A stretch of DNA of 64,000 bases from Allobosea psychrotolerans (GTDB taxonomy: Bacteria; Pseudomonadota; Alphaproteobacteria; Rhizobiales; Beijerinckiaceae), in the NCBI RefSeq assembly GCF_002917105.1, contig NZ_PQFZ01000014.1, positions 1 to 64,000 of the forward strand. Direction: 5' to 3'. Below the pieces are notes generated by a model. It saw only the letters and a program-made list of their open reading frames with translations. It was not told the origin of the DNA and ran no database searches. Within the stretch, counting starts at the first letter, position 1. Each line of letters starts with the position of its first letter. Position numbers and translations under genes: made by a program. Positions 42,461 through 52,473 of this stretch are shown here, piece by piece.

Positions 42461-43333
42461 CTAATGCAGCCAGCCCCCAGCGATTCCAACGAGGAGCAGG
42501 ATACCCATGCAGCCGCGATAGAGGACGAACGGCCAGCTCGACGTCCGTTCCAGAAAACGCATGAGGCCCCAGACCGCGGCAAACGACGCCAGCGAACCGG
42601 CGACGAGGCCCACCAGCAGCAGAGCCACGGCATGTACATCGATGCCGGCCCTGGCGAGCTCGACCGCTTCCTTGAGGCCCGCCAGCGCGATCGCCGGCAA
42701 ACCGATGAGGAAGGACAGGCGCGCGGCCTCCATGCGTTCGAAGCCCAGGCCCAGTGCTGCAGTCAGCGTCGATCCCGAGCGGGACACGCCGGGGATCAGC
42801 GCACCGACCTGGGCCACGCCCACCAGGAGGAAATCCCGAAGCCTGGCCTGCTCGGCGCTGCGATCATGACGGGCCAGCCATTCGGCGAGGGCCAGGAGCA
42901 GCGCCATCGCGATCGAGCTGGCGCCGATCACCCAGAGCGAGCGCAAGGGCGAGCCGCAGGCATTGAGCAGCGGGGCGAGCAGCACGCCCGCAATAACGAT
43001 TGGAACCGTCGCCAGCACGATGCCGACCGCCAACCTGATGTGAGGCCCGCCGGTCTTGCGACGCCTCAGCGCGAGCCAGGATCCGGTCGCGATCTCGCTG
43101 ACGTCGCGCCGGAAATAGGTCACCACGGCGGCAAGCGCCGCCAATTGCATCAGCGCCGAGAAGGCCGATCCCGGATCCGGCCAGCCCAGCACGGCCGGGA
43201 CGACGCGCATATGGGCCGTCGAGGAGATCGGCAGCAACTCGCTGACGCCCTGCACGAGGCCCAGCACGACCATCTGCCCAAAATCCAACGCGGCGAATCC
43301 GGTATCGATACCGGCCGAACATGCATTCGCCAT
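42461..43333 (-). CDS. uppP: undecaprenyl-diphosphatase (UppP/BacA family)
   Basis: Membrane phosphatase of 290 residues that recycles undecaprenyl pyrophosphate for cell-wall synthesis and can confer bacitracin tolerance. Motif one reads LVQGVSELLPISSTAHMRV (canonical QGxTEFLPISSSGHL, histidine kept) and motif two reads PGVSRSGSTLTAALGLG with the conserved SRS. About eight helices are present. The STAHM variant suggests a divergent second copy rather than the housekeeping gene, which I cannot verify from one window. It is convergent with the GntR gene. Confidence 0.9.
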   Translation of the reverse strand: MANACSAGIDTGFAALDFGQMVVLGLVQGVSELLPISSTAHMRVVPAVLGWPDPGSAFSALMQLAALAAVVTYFRRDVSEIATGSWLALRRRKTGGPHIRLAVGIVLATVPIVIAGVLLAPLLNACGSPLRSLWVIGASSIAMALLLALAEWLARHDRSAEQARLRDFLLVGVAQVGALIPGVSRSGSTLTAALGLGFERMEAARLSFLIGLPAIALAGLKEAVELARAGIDVHAVALLLVGLVAGSLASFAAVWGLMRFLERTSSWPFVLYRGCMGILLLVGIAGGWLH

Positions 43334-43676
43334 CGCGAAGGCTCTCCATCCGAAAACGCGCCGTCTCCTATACGCTCGCGACGGGGCTGTCGCTCAATGC
43401 GGCGTTGTCCGAAGGTCCCGATGCCAGCCTGGCGTGCCGGAGCCGCCTGAAACCCGGATCGGCTGTCAGGCTGGAAACGGCAGCGCTCCCAGCGTCTTGC
43501 CGCAAGCTGTCTGGCATAGCCGAATAATCATCGCTTCGCGCCAAGAGCCCTCAGGCTCGAGCGAAGCATCGCCCCGGCCTGATTGCCGCATAAGTGGTCA
43601 CATGCGTGGGGCAAAGCCGTGCTATATGGGGAGCTCCAGCAATAGTCCGTGGCGGCCCGCCGCCCAAAAGGAGACC
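43334..43676. other. divergent intergenic region between uppP and corC-like genes
   Basis: This 343-base stretch has no recognisable gene. Its clearest element is a hairpin at 43533-43567 with GCTTCGC/GCGAAGC outer arms and GAGCC/GGCTC inner arms. A strong AAAAGGAGA ribosome-binding site for the corC-like gene lies at its end. Confidence 0.5.
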
Positions 43677-44996
43677 ATGCCTAGTTCCGATGGCAGTATG
43701 CCCGATCTGATCGGGATACTCGCCGTACTTGTTCTGGTTGCCGCGAACGGCTTTTTTGTCGCAGCGGAATTCTCTCTCGTCGCTGTCCGCCGCAGCCGCG
43801 TGACCGAACTGGTCAATGCCGGCAGGACCAATGCCGGCGCCCTGAAGCGGGCCGTCGACAATCTCGACGCCAATCTCGCGGCCACCCAGCTCGGCATCAC
43901 GATTTCGTCCCTGGCGCTCGGCTGGATCGGCGAACCGGCGCTCGCCCATCTGATCATGCCCCTGCTGAACGCGCTGCCCGGATCCCTGGCCACGGCCAGC
44001 TCCCATGCGATCGCGGTCGCGATCTCCTTCATCATCATCACCACGCTGCATATCGTGCTGGGCGAACTCGCCCCCAAGAGCCTTGCCCTCCAGCGCAGCG
44101 AAGGCACTGCGCTCTGGGTCGTGCGCCCTCTCGGCTTGTTCCTGTTCCTGCTCCGGCCGGCGATCATCGCACTCAACGGCCTCGGCAACCTGCTGCTGCG
44201 GCTATGCGGCCTGCGGCCAGGCACGGGTGAGGACGCGCTGCATTCGCCCGAAGAGCTCAAGCTCCTGATCCAGGCCAGCCAGGAAGCCGGCATCCTCCAG
44301 CAGACGCAGCAGGAGGTCGTCGAACGCGTCCTCAATATCGGCGACCGCCGCATCGGCGACATCATGACGCCGCGCCGCGACATCGAGTGGATCGACGCCG
44401 ACGACAGCCCGGCCGAGATCCTGCGCACCATCCGCACCTGCCGCCACCAGCAGCTTCTGGTCGGGCGCGGCGATGTCGACGAGCCCCTGGGCATGATCCT
44501 GAAGAAGGACCTGCTCGACCAGGTGCTCGACGGCAAGACGCTCGACCCGATGGCCGTCATCCGCGAACCCATGATCGTTCACGAAAGCGTGCCGATCTTC
44601 CGCGTGCTCGACCAGTTCAAGAAGGCCCCGGTCCGCCTGGCCATCGTCATCGACGAATATGGCAGCCTGGAGGGAATCGTCACCCAGACCGACCTGCTCG
44701 AGGCCATCGCCGGCGACCTCTCGGATGCCGAAGGCGAAGAACCCGATATCGTCGAGCGGGAGGATGGCTCGCTGCTGCTCGACGGCGCAATGCTGGCTCA
44801 CGACGCCTTCGCCCGCCTCGGCTTCCGGCCGGGATCTGTGGAGGGCGATTTTCACACCATCGCGGGCTTCGCCCTGTTCCAGCTCGGACGGCTTCCGGAG
44901 GCCGGCGACCATTTCGACTATGAGGGCTGGCGCTTCGAGATCGTCGACATGGACGGCAAACGGATCGACAAGCTGCTCGCGACAACAGCGCGCTGA
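43677..44996 (+). CDS. CorC/HlyC-family CBS-domain membrane protein
   Basis: A 439-residue protein with an N-terminal CNNM/DUF21 membrane domain (LVAANGFFVAAEFSLVAVRR, AATQLGITISSLALGWIGEP), two CBS repeats (about 205-330, MTPRRDIEWIDADD and IREPMIVHESVPIF), and a C-terminal CorC_HlyC domain (GFRPGSVEGDFHTIAGFAL). Members are linked to magnesium or other cation export and were named hemolysins in error. The frame is open far upstream, but the ATG at 43677 has AAAAGGAGA three bases before it and gives the family start. Confidence 0.92.
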   Translation: MPSSDGSMPDLIGILAVLVLVAANGFFVAAEFSLVAVRRSRVTELVNAGRTNAGALKRAVDNLDANLAATQLGITISSLALGWIGEPALAHLIMPLLNALPGSLATASSHAIAVAISFIIITTLHIVLGELAPKSLALQRSEGTALWVVRPLGLFLFLLRPAIIALNGLGNLLLRLCGLRPGTGEDALHSPEELKLLIQASQEAGILQQTQQEVVERVLNIGDRRIGDIMTPRRDIEWIDADDSPAEILRTIRTCRHQQLLVGRGDVDEPLGMILKKDLLDQVLDGKTLDPMAVIREPMIVHESVPIFRVLDQFKKAPVRLAIVIDEYGSLEGIVTQTDLLEAIAGDLSDAEGEEPDIVEREDGSLLLDGAMLAHDAFARLGFRPGSVEGDFHTIAGFALFQLGRLPEAGDHFDYEGWRFEIVDMDGKRIDKLLATTAR

Positions 44997-45111
44997 TCGG
45001 CGGCCAGCCCAGCAACCGAGGGGCACGGCTGGGCACGCACGAGTCTGGCTCGGCTTAAGCCGCGCCCGGAGATCGCGAAGGCCACCGCGTCGAGATCGAA
45101 CAATGGCGTCG

Positions 45112-45975
45112 TCACGCAGCCTGCACGCCGAATACGAAGCGCACAGCCAGATTGAGCGCGGATGGCAACACGGACATATGGGTCTCGCCGGGAAGGAACT
45201 GGAATTCCGTCAGGAGGTTCGGGGCGCGCGCGAGCCGTTCCGCCATCGCCCGCGCATTGTCGACGATGCGGCTTTCCGCAAAGCCCTTGATGCGCTTTTC
45301 CGCGTCAGTCGCGCCAATCTGGAACGGCGCGAGCGCCTGCTCATACTCGCCCGCCTGCAGGAGCACGCGCCCTCGTCGGTTGATCTCCCCACGCCCCAGG
45401 AAGCTTTCGGCCTCGGTGACGATGCCCGCCCCCTCCCACCAGATCGCCGGGCTCGCCGAGACCCAGGCGGAAAAGGCGTCCGGGCGGCGAAACAGCGCAT
45501 GCAAGACGAAGAGTCCCCCGAAGGAATGGCCGAAGATCGCCTGGCGCTGCCGGTCGATCATGACGCGCCGGTCGATCTCGGGCTTCAACTCGTCCTCGAT
45601 GAAGGCAAGGAATTCGTCGGCCCCGCCGGTACGGACATCCGGGCCGCCTTGGATGTGAGGCGGATAGACCTGGCCCGGCGGGGGGCCCATGTCCCAGGAG
45701 CGCCTGACGCTGTCATAGGCCGCTTCCGTCGGGTAGCCGATGCCGACCACGACGCCGTCAGCGATGCCGGTCCCGAGCGGATAGGCTGCCTGAACGCGCA
45801 AGATATCGGCCGCTGTGGCGATCATCGCATTGGCGTCGAGCAGATAGAGCACCGGCCAGCCCTGCGGTGGCCGCGTGCTCGTGGGAATGCGCAGGAAGAT
45901 CCGGTAAGGCGCACCGCCCGAACGTGGCGCCAGATCGAAATGGATCGTGTCGGGAATGAGCGCTTGTGCCGCCAT
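45112..45975 (-). CDS. siderophore esterase-like alpha/beta hydrolase (Fes/IroE type)
   Basis: A 287-residue alpha/beta hydrolase of the esterase D family, with nucleophile serine in FGHSFGGLF, an oxyanion-side YLLDANAM and a terminal histidine in LPGETHMSV. The family includes Fes, IroE and IroD, which open trilactone siderophores after uptake. The ATG at 45975 shares a base with the fhuB stop (TGATG), placing it at the end of the siderophore uptake operon. No signal peptide is visible, so it would act in the cytoplasm. Confidence 0.85.
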   Translation of the reverse strand: MAAQALIPDTIHFDLAPRSGGAPYRIFLRIPTSTRPPQGWPVLYLLDANAMIATAADILRVQAAYPLGTGIADGVVVGIGYPTEAAYDSVRRSWDMGPPPGQVYPPHIQGGPDVRTGGADEFLAFIEDELKPEIDRRVMIDRQRQAIFGHSFGGLFVLHALFRRPDAFSAWVSASPAIWWEGAGIVTEAESFLGRGEINRRGRVLLQAGEYEQALAPFQIGATDAEKRIKGFAESRIVDNARAMAERLARAPNLLTEFQFLPGETHMSVLPSALNLAVRFVFGVQAA

Positions 45976-47969
45976 CAGGAAGACCTTCGCGAGAGGAGCC
46001 ACAACAACACGGGACAGCCGATCATCGAGGCGGCGAGCCCCGCCGGAATCTGCCAGGGAAAGGCGATGCTGCGGCCGACCCAATCGGCCGCGACCATGAC
46101 GAGGCCGCCCGCGAGGGCGGCTCCCATGAACTCAGGCAGAGCCCGCCGCAGGCCGAGTTGCCGCGCCAGGTGCGGCGCCATCAGGCCCACAAAGGTCAGC
46201 GGGCCGACGATGAGCGTCGCAATCGCCGTCAGGACGGCGCTCGATGCCAATATCACCGCCTGGCTGCGCCTGGGGTGAAGCCCCAGCGCCAGAGACGTCC
46301 CTGCCCCGAGCGGCACGATGTCGAGCCAGCGCGCGCCAAGCGGCAGGAGGACGAGCAATCCCGCCGCTGCGGCAAGGGCGACGGCGGCGCCCCTTGCATC
46401 GATCGCGTAGGTCGAGCCGGTCATCCAGTTCAGCAGCAGCACGGCCCTGGGGTCGCCGCTGGCCATCAATGCCGTCACGACCGCGTCGAACAACGCGCCG
46501 AGCGCGATGCCGACGAGCAGGGTCGATCCCGATGAGCCGCCCCTCCCCCGCCCCAGCGCGAGGATCGCCAGAAGCGCGACCAGCGCTCCGACGGAGGCGG
46601 CGAGAAGCTGCGCGCCCCGCCCGACCTCGGACAGCGTGAACAGCGCGACGGCGAAGCCGAAGGCCGCGCCGGCGCTGACGCCCAGCACCTCCGGGCTCGC
46701 CATCGGATTGCCCGTCAGGCGCTGGAGCATGCAGCCGGCACCGGCGAGCATCGCACCTGCCGACAGGGCGGCAAGCGCGCGCGGCAGGCGCAAGGGCAGC
46801 AGGAGATCGAGCTCGCCGCCCAGGCTCAGATGCCAGCCGTCGAGGCCGCGCCCGACCATGACGGAGAACACAGTCGCAATCACGAGCAGCACCCCGAGAC
46901 AGCCAAGCACCCGCCCCGCATGGGCGCTGCGGCGAGACGCCGGTCCGATTGAGGAGAGCGGCGCGCCTTGCTGGGACTGGTGCAGGCGCGGCAACAGCCA
47001 CAGCAGCAACGGCGCGCCGAACAGGGCCGTGACCACGCCAGTCGGCAGCATCGTGCCGTCGGCGCCGGCCGCAAGCTGCACGCATTGGTCGGTCAGCCAG
47101 AGCAGGGCCGCCCCCAGCAGCGCCGACCAGGCCAGGCGCTGCCCGACCCGCCTCGCCCCCGCGACATGAGCCAAGGCCGGCGCGGCGAGGCCGAGGAAGC
47201 CGATGATGCCGACCGTGCTGACGACGCATGCCGTCAAGGCGACGGCGAGGATGAGCGCGGCGAGCCGGGCGGCTCCGATCGACAGGCCGAGATTGCGCGC
47301 ATTGGCGTCGTCCAGGCTCAGCAAGGTCAAGGGGCGCACCAGGAAGGCGCTCAATGCCGCAACGGCCACGAAGCGCGGCGCGAGGAAGACGGCGGCCGAC
47401 CAGTCCTGCTGGCTGAGCGATCCGCTCCCCCACATGAACAGGCCGGCGAGGTAATGCGTCTTGAACAGGACGAGCGTCGCGACGACGGCGCTGCAGGTGA
47501 GGCCGATGACGAGCCCGGATAGCACGACCGAGACCGGCGCCAAGCCCTTGCGCCAGGACAGGGCGAGCACGCCGGCGACAGCGAGCAGCCCGCCCGCCAG
47601 CGCCGTCCATTCCCGGCCGAAGGCGAGCAGCCCAGGGGCCCAGAGCATGGCGACCGACAAGGCGAGATTGGCCCCCGCCTCGACCCCGAGCGTGGTCGGC
47701 GAGGCGATCGGATTGCGCAGCACCAATTGCAGCAACACCCCGGCAAGCCCCAGCGCCGCGCCGCACAGGATGCTGGTGACGAGCCGCGGCAGGACGCTAT
47801 AGGCCGCCAGCATCTGGCGCGCATCGGCTGGGTCCGGCCCGCGCAGGGCGTCGAACCACAGCCCCGGCGGCAGCAGCTTCACGAGCGCCCACAGGCTCGC
47901 CACGCCTGCCGCGACCAGGAGGAACGCGACGATGCCGGCGGGGCCCTTGCGATGGAGAGCCTCAGCCAC
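45975..47969 (-). CDS. fhuB: ferric-siderophore ABC transporter permease FhuB (fused)
   Basis: A 664-residue permease made of two fused FecCD-type halves, the FhuB architecture. The first half has SVLPRLVTSILCGAALGLAG and NPIASPTTLGVEAGANLALS. The second repeats with LRLPRALAALSAGAMLAGAG and NPMASPEVLGVSAGAAFGFA. About twenty helices are predicted. The GTG start at 47969 overlaps the fhuD end by eight bases. The ATPase fhuC is not found in this operon or elsewhere in the window. Confidence 0.94.
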   Translation of the reverse strand: MAEALHRKGPAGIVAFLLVAAGVASLWALVKLLPPGLWFDALRGPDPADARQMLAAYSVLPRLVTSILCGAALGLAGVLLQLVLRNPIASPTTLGVEAGANLALSVAMLWAPGLLAFGREWTALAGGLLAVAGVLALSWRKGLAPVSVVLSGLVIGLTCSAVVATLVLFKTHYLAGLFMWGSGSLSQQDWSAAVFLAPRFVAVAALSAFLVRPLTLLSLDDANARNLGLSIGAARLAALILAVALTACVVSTVGIIGFLGLAAPALAHVAGARRVGQRLAWSALLGAALLWLTDQCVQLAAGADGTMLPTGVVTALFGAPLLLWLLPRLHQSQQGAPLSSIGPASRRSAHAGRVLGCLGVLLVIATVFSVMVGRGLDGWHLSLGGELDLLLPLRLPRALAALSAGAMLAGAGCMLQRLTGNPMASPEVLGVSAGAAFGFAVALFTLSEVGRGAQLLAASVGALVALLAILALGRGRGGSSGSTLLVGIALGALFDAVVTALMASGDPRAVLLLNWMTGSTYAIDARGAAVALAAAAGLLVLLPLGARWLDIVPLGAGTSLALGLHPRRSQAVILASSAVLTAIATLIVGPLTFVGLMAPHLARQLGLRRALPEFMGAALAGGLVMVAADWVGRSIAFPWQIPAGLAASMIGCPVLLWLLSRRSS

Positions 47970-48867
47970 TGGACCGTTCCGTCGCGGAAAGATGTTCGCC
48001 CAAAAGCGCGGCGAAGCGCATGGCCGAAGGCAGCATGCCGAACATCAGCGCCGCCGGCAGCCGCTGGATGCGCCCGGCGCGGACGAAGGCCAGGCTGTTC
48101 CAGAGCGGGCTGCCTGCGAGCTTTGTCAGGACATCGCCGGAAATCGGCTCCAGATAGACCAGCCTGCTCTCCGGCACGGCCGCCAGGACCTCGATGCCGA
48201 CCGTGGCGAAGCCCCAGTAATTGCACGGTCCCCGCCAGCCATTCGCAAGGCCGCAGCGCTTCAGCGTGTCGTCGAAGAGGCTGCCGGCGCCATAGACCCG
48301 GACATGATGCGCATCGAGGAAGCTCACGATCAGCAGCGGGATATCGGCCATTGCCCGGAGCCTGGCGCGGATCTCCGCCATCCGCGCCTCGGCCCGCGCG
48401 ATCAGCGCCTCGCCTTCCGCCGCGCGGCCGAGCAGACCAGCCAGTTCGCGCGTCGCCGCGATGCTCAGTTCATAGGGTCGCCCTCCCGGCGGGGCATAGA
48501 TCGAGAAGGTGCGGGTCGGAGCAAAGCGCTCCAGAACGGGGCGGATAGCGGCAAGATAAGGCGTCGTCACGATCAAATCCGGCCTGATCGCTGCCAGCAA
48601 TTCGAGATTCGGCTCGCGGTCGGCGCCGAGGTCGATCATGCCGGCCGGCAAGGCGGGCTCGACCACCCAATCCGCCCAGGCGCCCACCTGCACCATGCCG
48701 ATCGGCGCGATGCCGAGCGCAAGCAGCGTCTCGGTCAGGCCATAGTCGAGCGAGACGATGCGCGCCGGCGGCGAGGGCTCGCTGGCACGAACCACCCCGC
48801 CGCGCGCAGCCATGCAGCAAGCGGCGGCGAGGAGGGTCCGGCGATCGAGGCCGGCTGGGCTGAGCAT
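47962..48867 (-). CDS. fhuD: ferric-siderophore periplasmic binding protein FhuD-like
   Basis: A 301-residue binding protein with an amino end DRRTLLAAACCMAARGG typical of an export signal. The FhuD fold is seen in ARIVSLDYGLTETLLALGIA, EPNLELLAAIRPDLIVTTPY and the terminal domain WNSLAFVRAGRIQRLPAALM. It starts 16 bases after the receptor stop and overlaps fhuB. It should deliver a hydroxamate or related siderophore to FhuB. Confidence 0.9.
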   Translation of the reverse strand: MLSPAGLDRRTLLAAACCMAARGGVVRASEPSPPARIVSLDYGLTETLLALGIAPIGMVQVGAWADWVVEPALPAGMIDLGADREPNLELLAAIRPDLIVTTPYLAAIRPVLERFAPTRTFSIYAPPGGRPYELSIAATRELAGLLGRAAEGEALIARAEARMAEIRARLRAMADIPLLIVSFLDAHHVRVYGAGSLFDDTLKRCGLANGWRGPCNYWGFATVGIEVLAAVPESRLVYLEPISGDVLTKLAGSPLWNSLAFVRAGRIQRLPAALMFGMLPSAMRFAALLGEHLSATERSSG

Positions 48868-48883
48868 GGCCGGGTCCGCACCC

Positions 48884-51295
48884 TCACCAGCGATAGCGCA
48901 GGCTCGCGATGACGCTGCTGCGGGTGCCCTTGTAGCAATAGCCGGCCTCGCAGGTCGTATATTTGGTATCGAACAGGTTCTGGGCGTTGACCTTCGCCGA
49001 CCAGCCCTTCAGCGCGGGGTTCACCCGCCCGAGATCGTAGTTCAGCGTGGCGTCGACGAGTGCGACCGCATCGTTCTTGAAGGTGTTCTGGGCGTCGCCA
49101 TAGCTGGACCCGGTGTAGCGGACACCCACGCCGAGCCCGAGCCCGGCGAGCGTCAGCCCGTCCGGCACGGTATAGTCGGTCCAGGCCGCGAAGCTGTGGC
49201 GCGGCGTCGCCACGGGGACCTTGCCGACCGTCCCCGCGGCGCCGGTGATGGTCTCCAGATCGAGATAGGCATAGGAGCCCCTGACGCGGAAGCCCGCCCC
49301 GAGATTGGCGACCGCCTCCAGTTCGAGCCCCTGGCCCCGCACTTCTCCGCGCTGGACCTGCACATAGGGGTTGGCGTCGGAGGCGACGAGGCCGCCATCC
49401 TGCGTGATCCGGAAGAGCGATGCGGTGAAGAAGCCGTCGAAGCCGGTCGGTGCGTATTTCACGCCGACTTCAGCCTGCTCGGCGGTGGTCGGCTTGAAGG
49501 GCACACCCGACGGATCGACGCCGAGATTGGGCGCGAAGGAGGTCGAATAGCTCGCATAGGGCGCGATGCCGTTGTCGAACTGATAGGTCAATCCGACGCG
49601 GCCGGTGAAGGCCTGGTCGTCGGCCTCCTGCCGGCTGGTGCTGACGCGGTCCACCGTCTTCGTCCGCACCCAATCCTGCCGGCCGGACAGCGTCAGCGTC
49701 CAGCGGCCAAACTTGGCCTGCTCCTGGATATAGGCGCCGATCTGATCCTGGGTCTGCCTGTTGATCGTGCTGAAGGCCGGGTCGGTGAAGCGGCCGAGCG
49801 ATTGCAGCGTCACCAGGCTCAAGCCCGGCGCGGTGCCATAGCCGATCCGGTCGCTGAGCCTGAGATGGGTGTAGTCGAGGCCTGCGAGCAGGCGGTGCTG
49901 GATCGGCCCGGTGCCGAAATCAGCCTGCACCTGATTGTCGACCGCGAACGAATTCAGCACGTCGTGCACATAGCCGGTGTAGCGATTGAGGACCGTGCCG
50001 CTGGCATCGACGCCCGAATCGCCGGTGAAGCGGTTCTTCGTATCGACCTGGCCCCAGCGCAGGTTCTGCCGGACCGTGAAGACCTCGTTGAACTTGTGCT
50101 CGAACTGGTAGCCGATGCGGTTCTGGGTCTGCGCCAGGCTGTTGTAGTCCGGGTCGCTCCCCAGGAAGGTCTGCGACCGCGCGCCATTCCAGGCGTAATA
50201 TGGAAATCCACCCGGATTCTTCGAATCCTGGAATTCGCCGAGGATGGTCAGCTTCGTCTGGTCGTTCGGGCGCCAGGTGAAGGCCGGGGCGAGATTGAGC
50301 AGGTTGTCGTCGCCCCCCACCACATTGGCCGTGTGGCTGTCGCGGACGGAGCCCGTCAGGCGGTAGAGCAGGGTTCCGTTGGGATCGAGCCGGCCGCCCA
50401 CATCGAAATTGCTCTGGACGCGATTCTTGCTGCCCGCCTGCAATTCCACTTCGCCGAAAGGCTGATCGACCGGGCGCTTGGATGTGATGTCGACGAGCCC
50501 GCCGGGCGAACCGAGGCCATAGAGCGCCGAGCTCGGGCCGCGCAGCACGGTGACGCTCTCCACGCCATAGGGCGCGACCTTGAACACCGCCATATTGTTG
50601 CCGGGCAGGCGCAAGCCGTCGCGATAGACCCCGTTATAGGTCGCGTTGAAGCCGCGGATGTAGAAGGCGTCGAAACGGGGATCGAAGCCGGACGATTCGG
50701 AGCGCACGCCCGGCGTATAGGCCACCGACTGAGTCAGCGTCTGCACATTGCGGTCGTCGAGTTCCTGCCGTGTGACCACGGAGACCGATTGCGGTGTCTC
50801 GATCAGCGGCGTGCTGGTCTTGGTGCCCGCCGCGCTGCGCGTCGCGACATAGCCGACGTTGCCGTCAGCCGATCCCTGCACATCGATCGTATCGAGCACC
50901 ACGGCGCCGTCTGCCCCGACAGAGCCGTTGCCCGCCGCACGCGCCGAGATCGCGACGGTGGTCGGATTCGGGAAGGAGTAGACCAGCCCCGAGCCCTGGA
51001 GGATGCGCGTCAGCGCCTGCTCCCGCGTCACGGCGCCCGAGACGCCGGGCGAGGTCTTGCCGGAAGCGACGGAGGCCAGATAGGTGATCTGGAGGCCCGA
51101 CTGACGCCCGAAAGCGGTCAGGGCCTGGTTCAGCGGGCCGGCGGGAATGGAGTAGCTCGTCCGCGCGGCCTGGGCGAAGGCGCTGGGCACTAGCGCCGTG
51201 ACGCCAGCGCCGATCGATGTCGTCGCCAGCAGCGCCGCAAGCAACGCCTTGCGTCCGGCTGTCCCGCGCGAACTGATCTCCGCCCCTTGCCCCAT
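48884..51295 (-). CDS. TonB-dependent siderophore receptor with STN signalling domain
   Basis: An 803-residue outer membrane receptor. A signal peptide (about 1-42, ending SAFAQA) is followed by a secretin/TonB N-terminal domain (YSIPAGPLNQALTAFGRQSG, about 48-115), a TonB box DTIDVQG (135-141), a plug (TPQSVSVVTRQELDDRNVQT, VLRGPSSALYGLGSPGGLVD) and a 22-strand barrel ending in SLRYRW. The STN domain is the one that contacts FecR in cell-surface signalling, which fits the fecR and sigma genes just upstream. FhuA/FpvA/FoxA-type; ligand unknown. Confidence 0.93.
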   Translation of the reverse strand: MGQGAEISSRGTAGRKALLAALLATTSIGAGVTALVPSAFAQAARTSYSIPAGPLNQALTAFGRQSGLQITYLASVASGKTSPGVSGAVTREQALTRILQGSGLVYSFPNPTTVAISARAAGNGSVGADGAVVLDTIDVQGSADGNVGYVATRSAAGTKTSTPLIETPQSVSVVTRQELDDRNVQTLTQSVAYTPGVRSESSGFDPRFDAFYIRGFNATYNGVYRDGLRLPGNNMAVFKVAPYGVESVTVLRGPSSALYGLGSPGGLVDITSKRPVDQPFGEVELQAGSKNRVQSNFDVGGRLDPNGTLLYRLTGSVRDSHTANVVGGDDNLLNLAPAFTWRPNDQTKLTILGEFQDSKNPGGFPYYAWNGARSQTFLGSDPDYNSLAQTQNRIGYQFEHKFNEVFTVRQNLRWGQVDTKNRFTGDSGVDASGTVLNRYTGYVHDVLNSFAVDNQVQADFGTGPIQHRLLAGLDYTHLRLSDRIGYGTAPGLSLVTLQSLGRFTDPAFSTINRQTQDQIGAYIQEQAKFGRWTLTLSGRQDWVRTKTVDRVSTSRQEADDQAFTGRVGLTYQFDNGIAPYASYSTSFAPNLGVDPSGVPFKPTTAEQAEVGVKYAPTGFDGFFTASLFRITQDGGLVASDANPYVQVQRGEVRGQGLELEAVANLGAGFRVRGSYAYLDLETITGAAGTVGKVPVATPRHSFAAWTDYTVPDGLTLAGLGLGVGVRYTGSSYGDAQNTFKNDAVALVDATLNYDLGRVNPALKGWSAKVNAQNLFDTKYTTCEAGYCYKGTRSSVIASLRYRW

Positions 51296-51408
51296 GGTGA
51301 AGCCGCTCCTGTCGATTGCATCGGGAGGGCGTGCCGAAGTGAATGGCGCAGCCCTTGAAGCTGATACAAACGGGAGCCCGATTTTTTCTGCTTTTCGCCC
51401 GACTTTTT

Positions 51409-52371
51409 TCAGAAGGCCGAAATCACCGTCAGGAACGACGAGATCCGACGGACATGGCCGCCGGTCGGATGCACCACCGCATCGAGCGCCCGCGCGGGAT
51501 CACGCAGGTCGAAGAGCCCGCTCACCTTTTGCGAGCCGCTGAGCGACCCCGCGACGACGATGCGTCCGGGCAGCCAGCGGCCGATCCGGGCGATCAGCGC
51601 CGAGACCGGCTCCTGCTCGGCCACGATCAGACGGTCGCGCCACATCGCGACCTGGCCCGCCTCGCGCCTTCCGCGATCGAGGCTCTGCGAGGCTGCATCG
51701 AACGCCATCCAGTCTCCGGCGCCCAGCCGCTCGCCCGAGACCAGTGCCGAATCCGGAACCCGCGCCTCGACCAGCCCATGATCGACGGAAACCGTCACGA
51801 TCCCCGCATCGCTGGAGACATCGAAGGCCGTTCCAAGAGCCGTCGCCGCAAGATATCCCGTCTGGACTCGGAACGGGCGCGCCGCATCCGGCGCAACCTC
51901 GAAGAACGCCATGCCCTGCAGCAGCGTGACACGACGCTCGCCGGGCCCATAGGCGAGCGCGAGCGCACTGTCGGGGCCGAGCGTCGCCATGCTGCCATCG
52001 GGAAGCGCGACCTGGCGGATCTCGCCCTTGGCCGTGCGATGATCGGCCCGCGGCTGGAGCAGAGCGTCCGACATCATCAGCGAGCCGGCGCCTACGGCGC
52101 CCAGGCCGATAGCACCGCCAATGACGAGGTTACGGCGGCTCAGCCCCAGCGCCGCGCGCTGCTCGGCCTTCCGGCGATCGGTCAGGACCTTGCCAGCCAT
52201 CCCGTGGGCACTGGCGATGCGCGCCCAGATCTGCTCATGCGCCGGGCCCCTCGCCCGCCACGCTCTAATCATCTCGACGGCAACGGGGTTGCCGGGATCG
52301 TTCTGCAAGCGAATGACGAGGTCGATCGCCTCGTCGAGCAAGCGATCGAGATCCGGCGCAGCCTCGGTCAT
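51409..52371 (-). CDS. fecR: FecR-family anti-sigma/regulatory protein
   Basis: A 320-residue inner-membrane signal transducer. A DUF4880-type N-terminal domain (LDEAIDLVIRLQNDPGNPVA, WRARGPAHEQIWARI) is followed by one transmembrane helix (NLVIGGAIGLGAVGAGSLMM) and a periplasmic FecR domain (RQVALPDGSMATLGPDSALA). It links the STN receptor to the ECF sigma factor. The ATG at 52371 has AAGGA six bases upstream; earlier in-frame codons would extend it but without a good site. Confidence 0.92.
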   Translation of the reverse strand: MTEAAPDLDRLLDEAIDLVIRLQNDPGNPVAVEMIRAWRARGPAHEQIWARIASAHGMAGKVLTDRRKAEQRAALGLSRRNLVIGGAIGLGAVGAGSLMMSDALLQPRADHRTAKGEIRQVALPDGSMATLGPDSALALAYGPGERRVTLLQGMAFFEVAPDAARPFRVQTGYLAATALGTAFDVSSDAGIVTVSVDHGLVEARVPDSALVSGERLGAGDWMAFDAASQSLDRGRREAGQVAMWRDRLIVAEQEPVSALIARIGRWLPGRIVVAGSLSGSQKVSGLFDLRDPARALDAVVHPTGGHVRRISSFLTVISAF

Positions 52372-52473
52372 TCCAGTCCTTCCGGCATGGGCGCAGCCAC
52401 CTGTTCGGCTTGCCTCTCCCATCCTCTACTACAGCCGGACGGCCGCGTTTTTCTCTCCCTGAGATATTTCCAA

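Noticed and set aside
48758-51193. An 811-codon plus-strand open frame opposite the TonB receptor
   Set aside because: No recognisable domain, while the minus strand has the signal peptide, STN, plug and terminal aromatic residue of a receptor.
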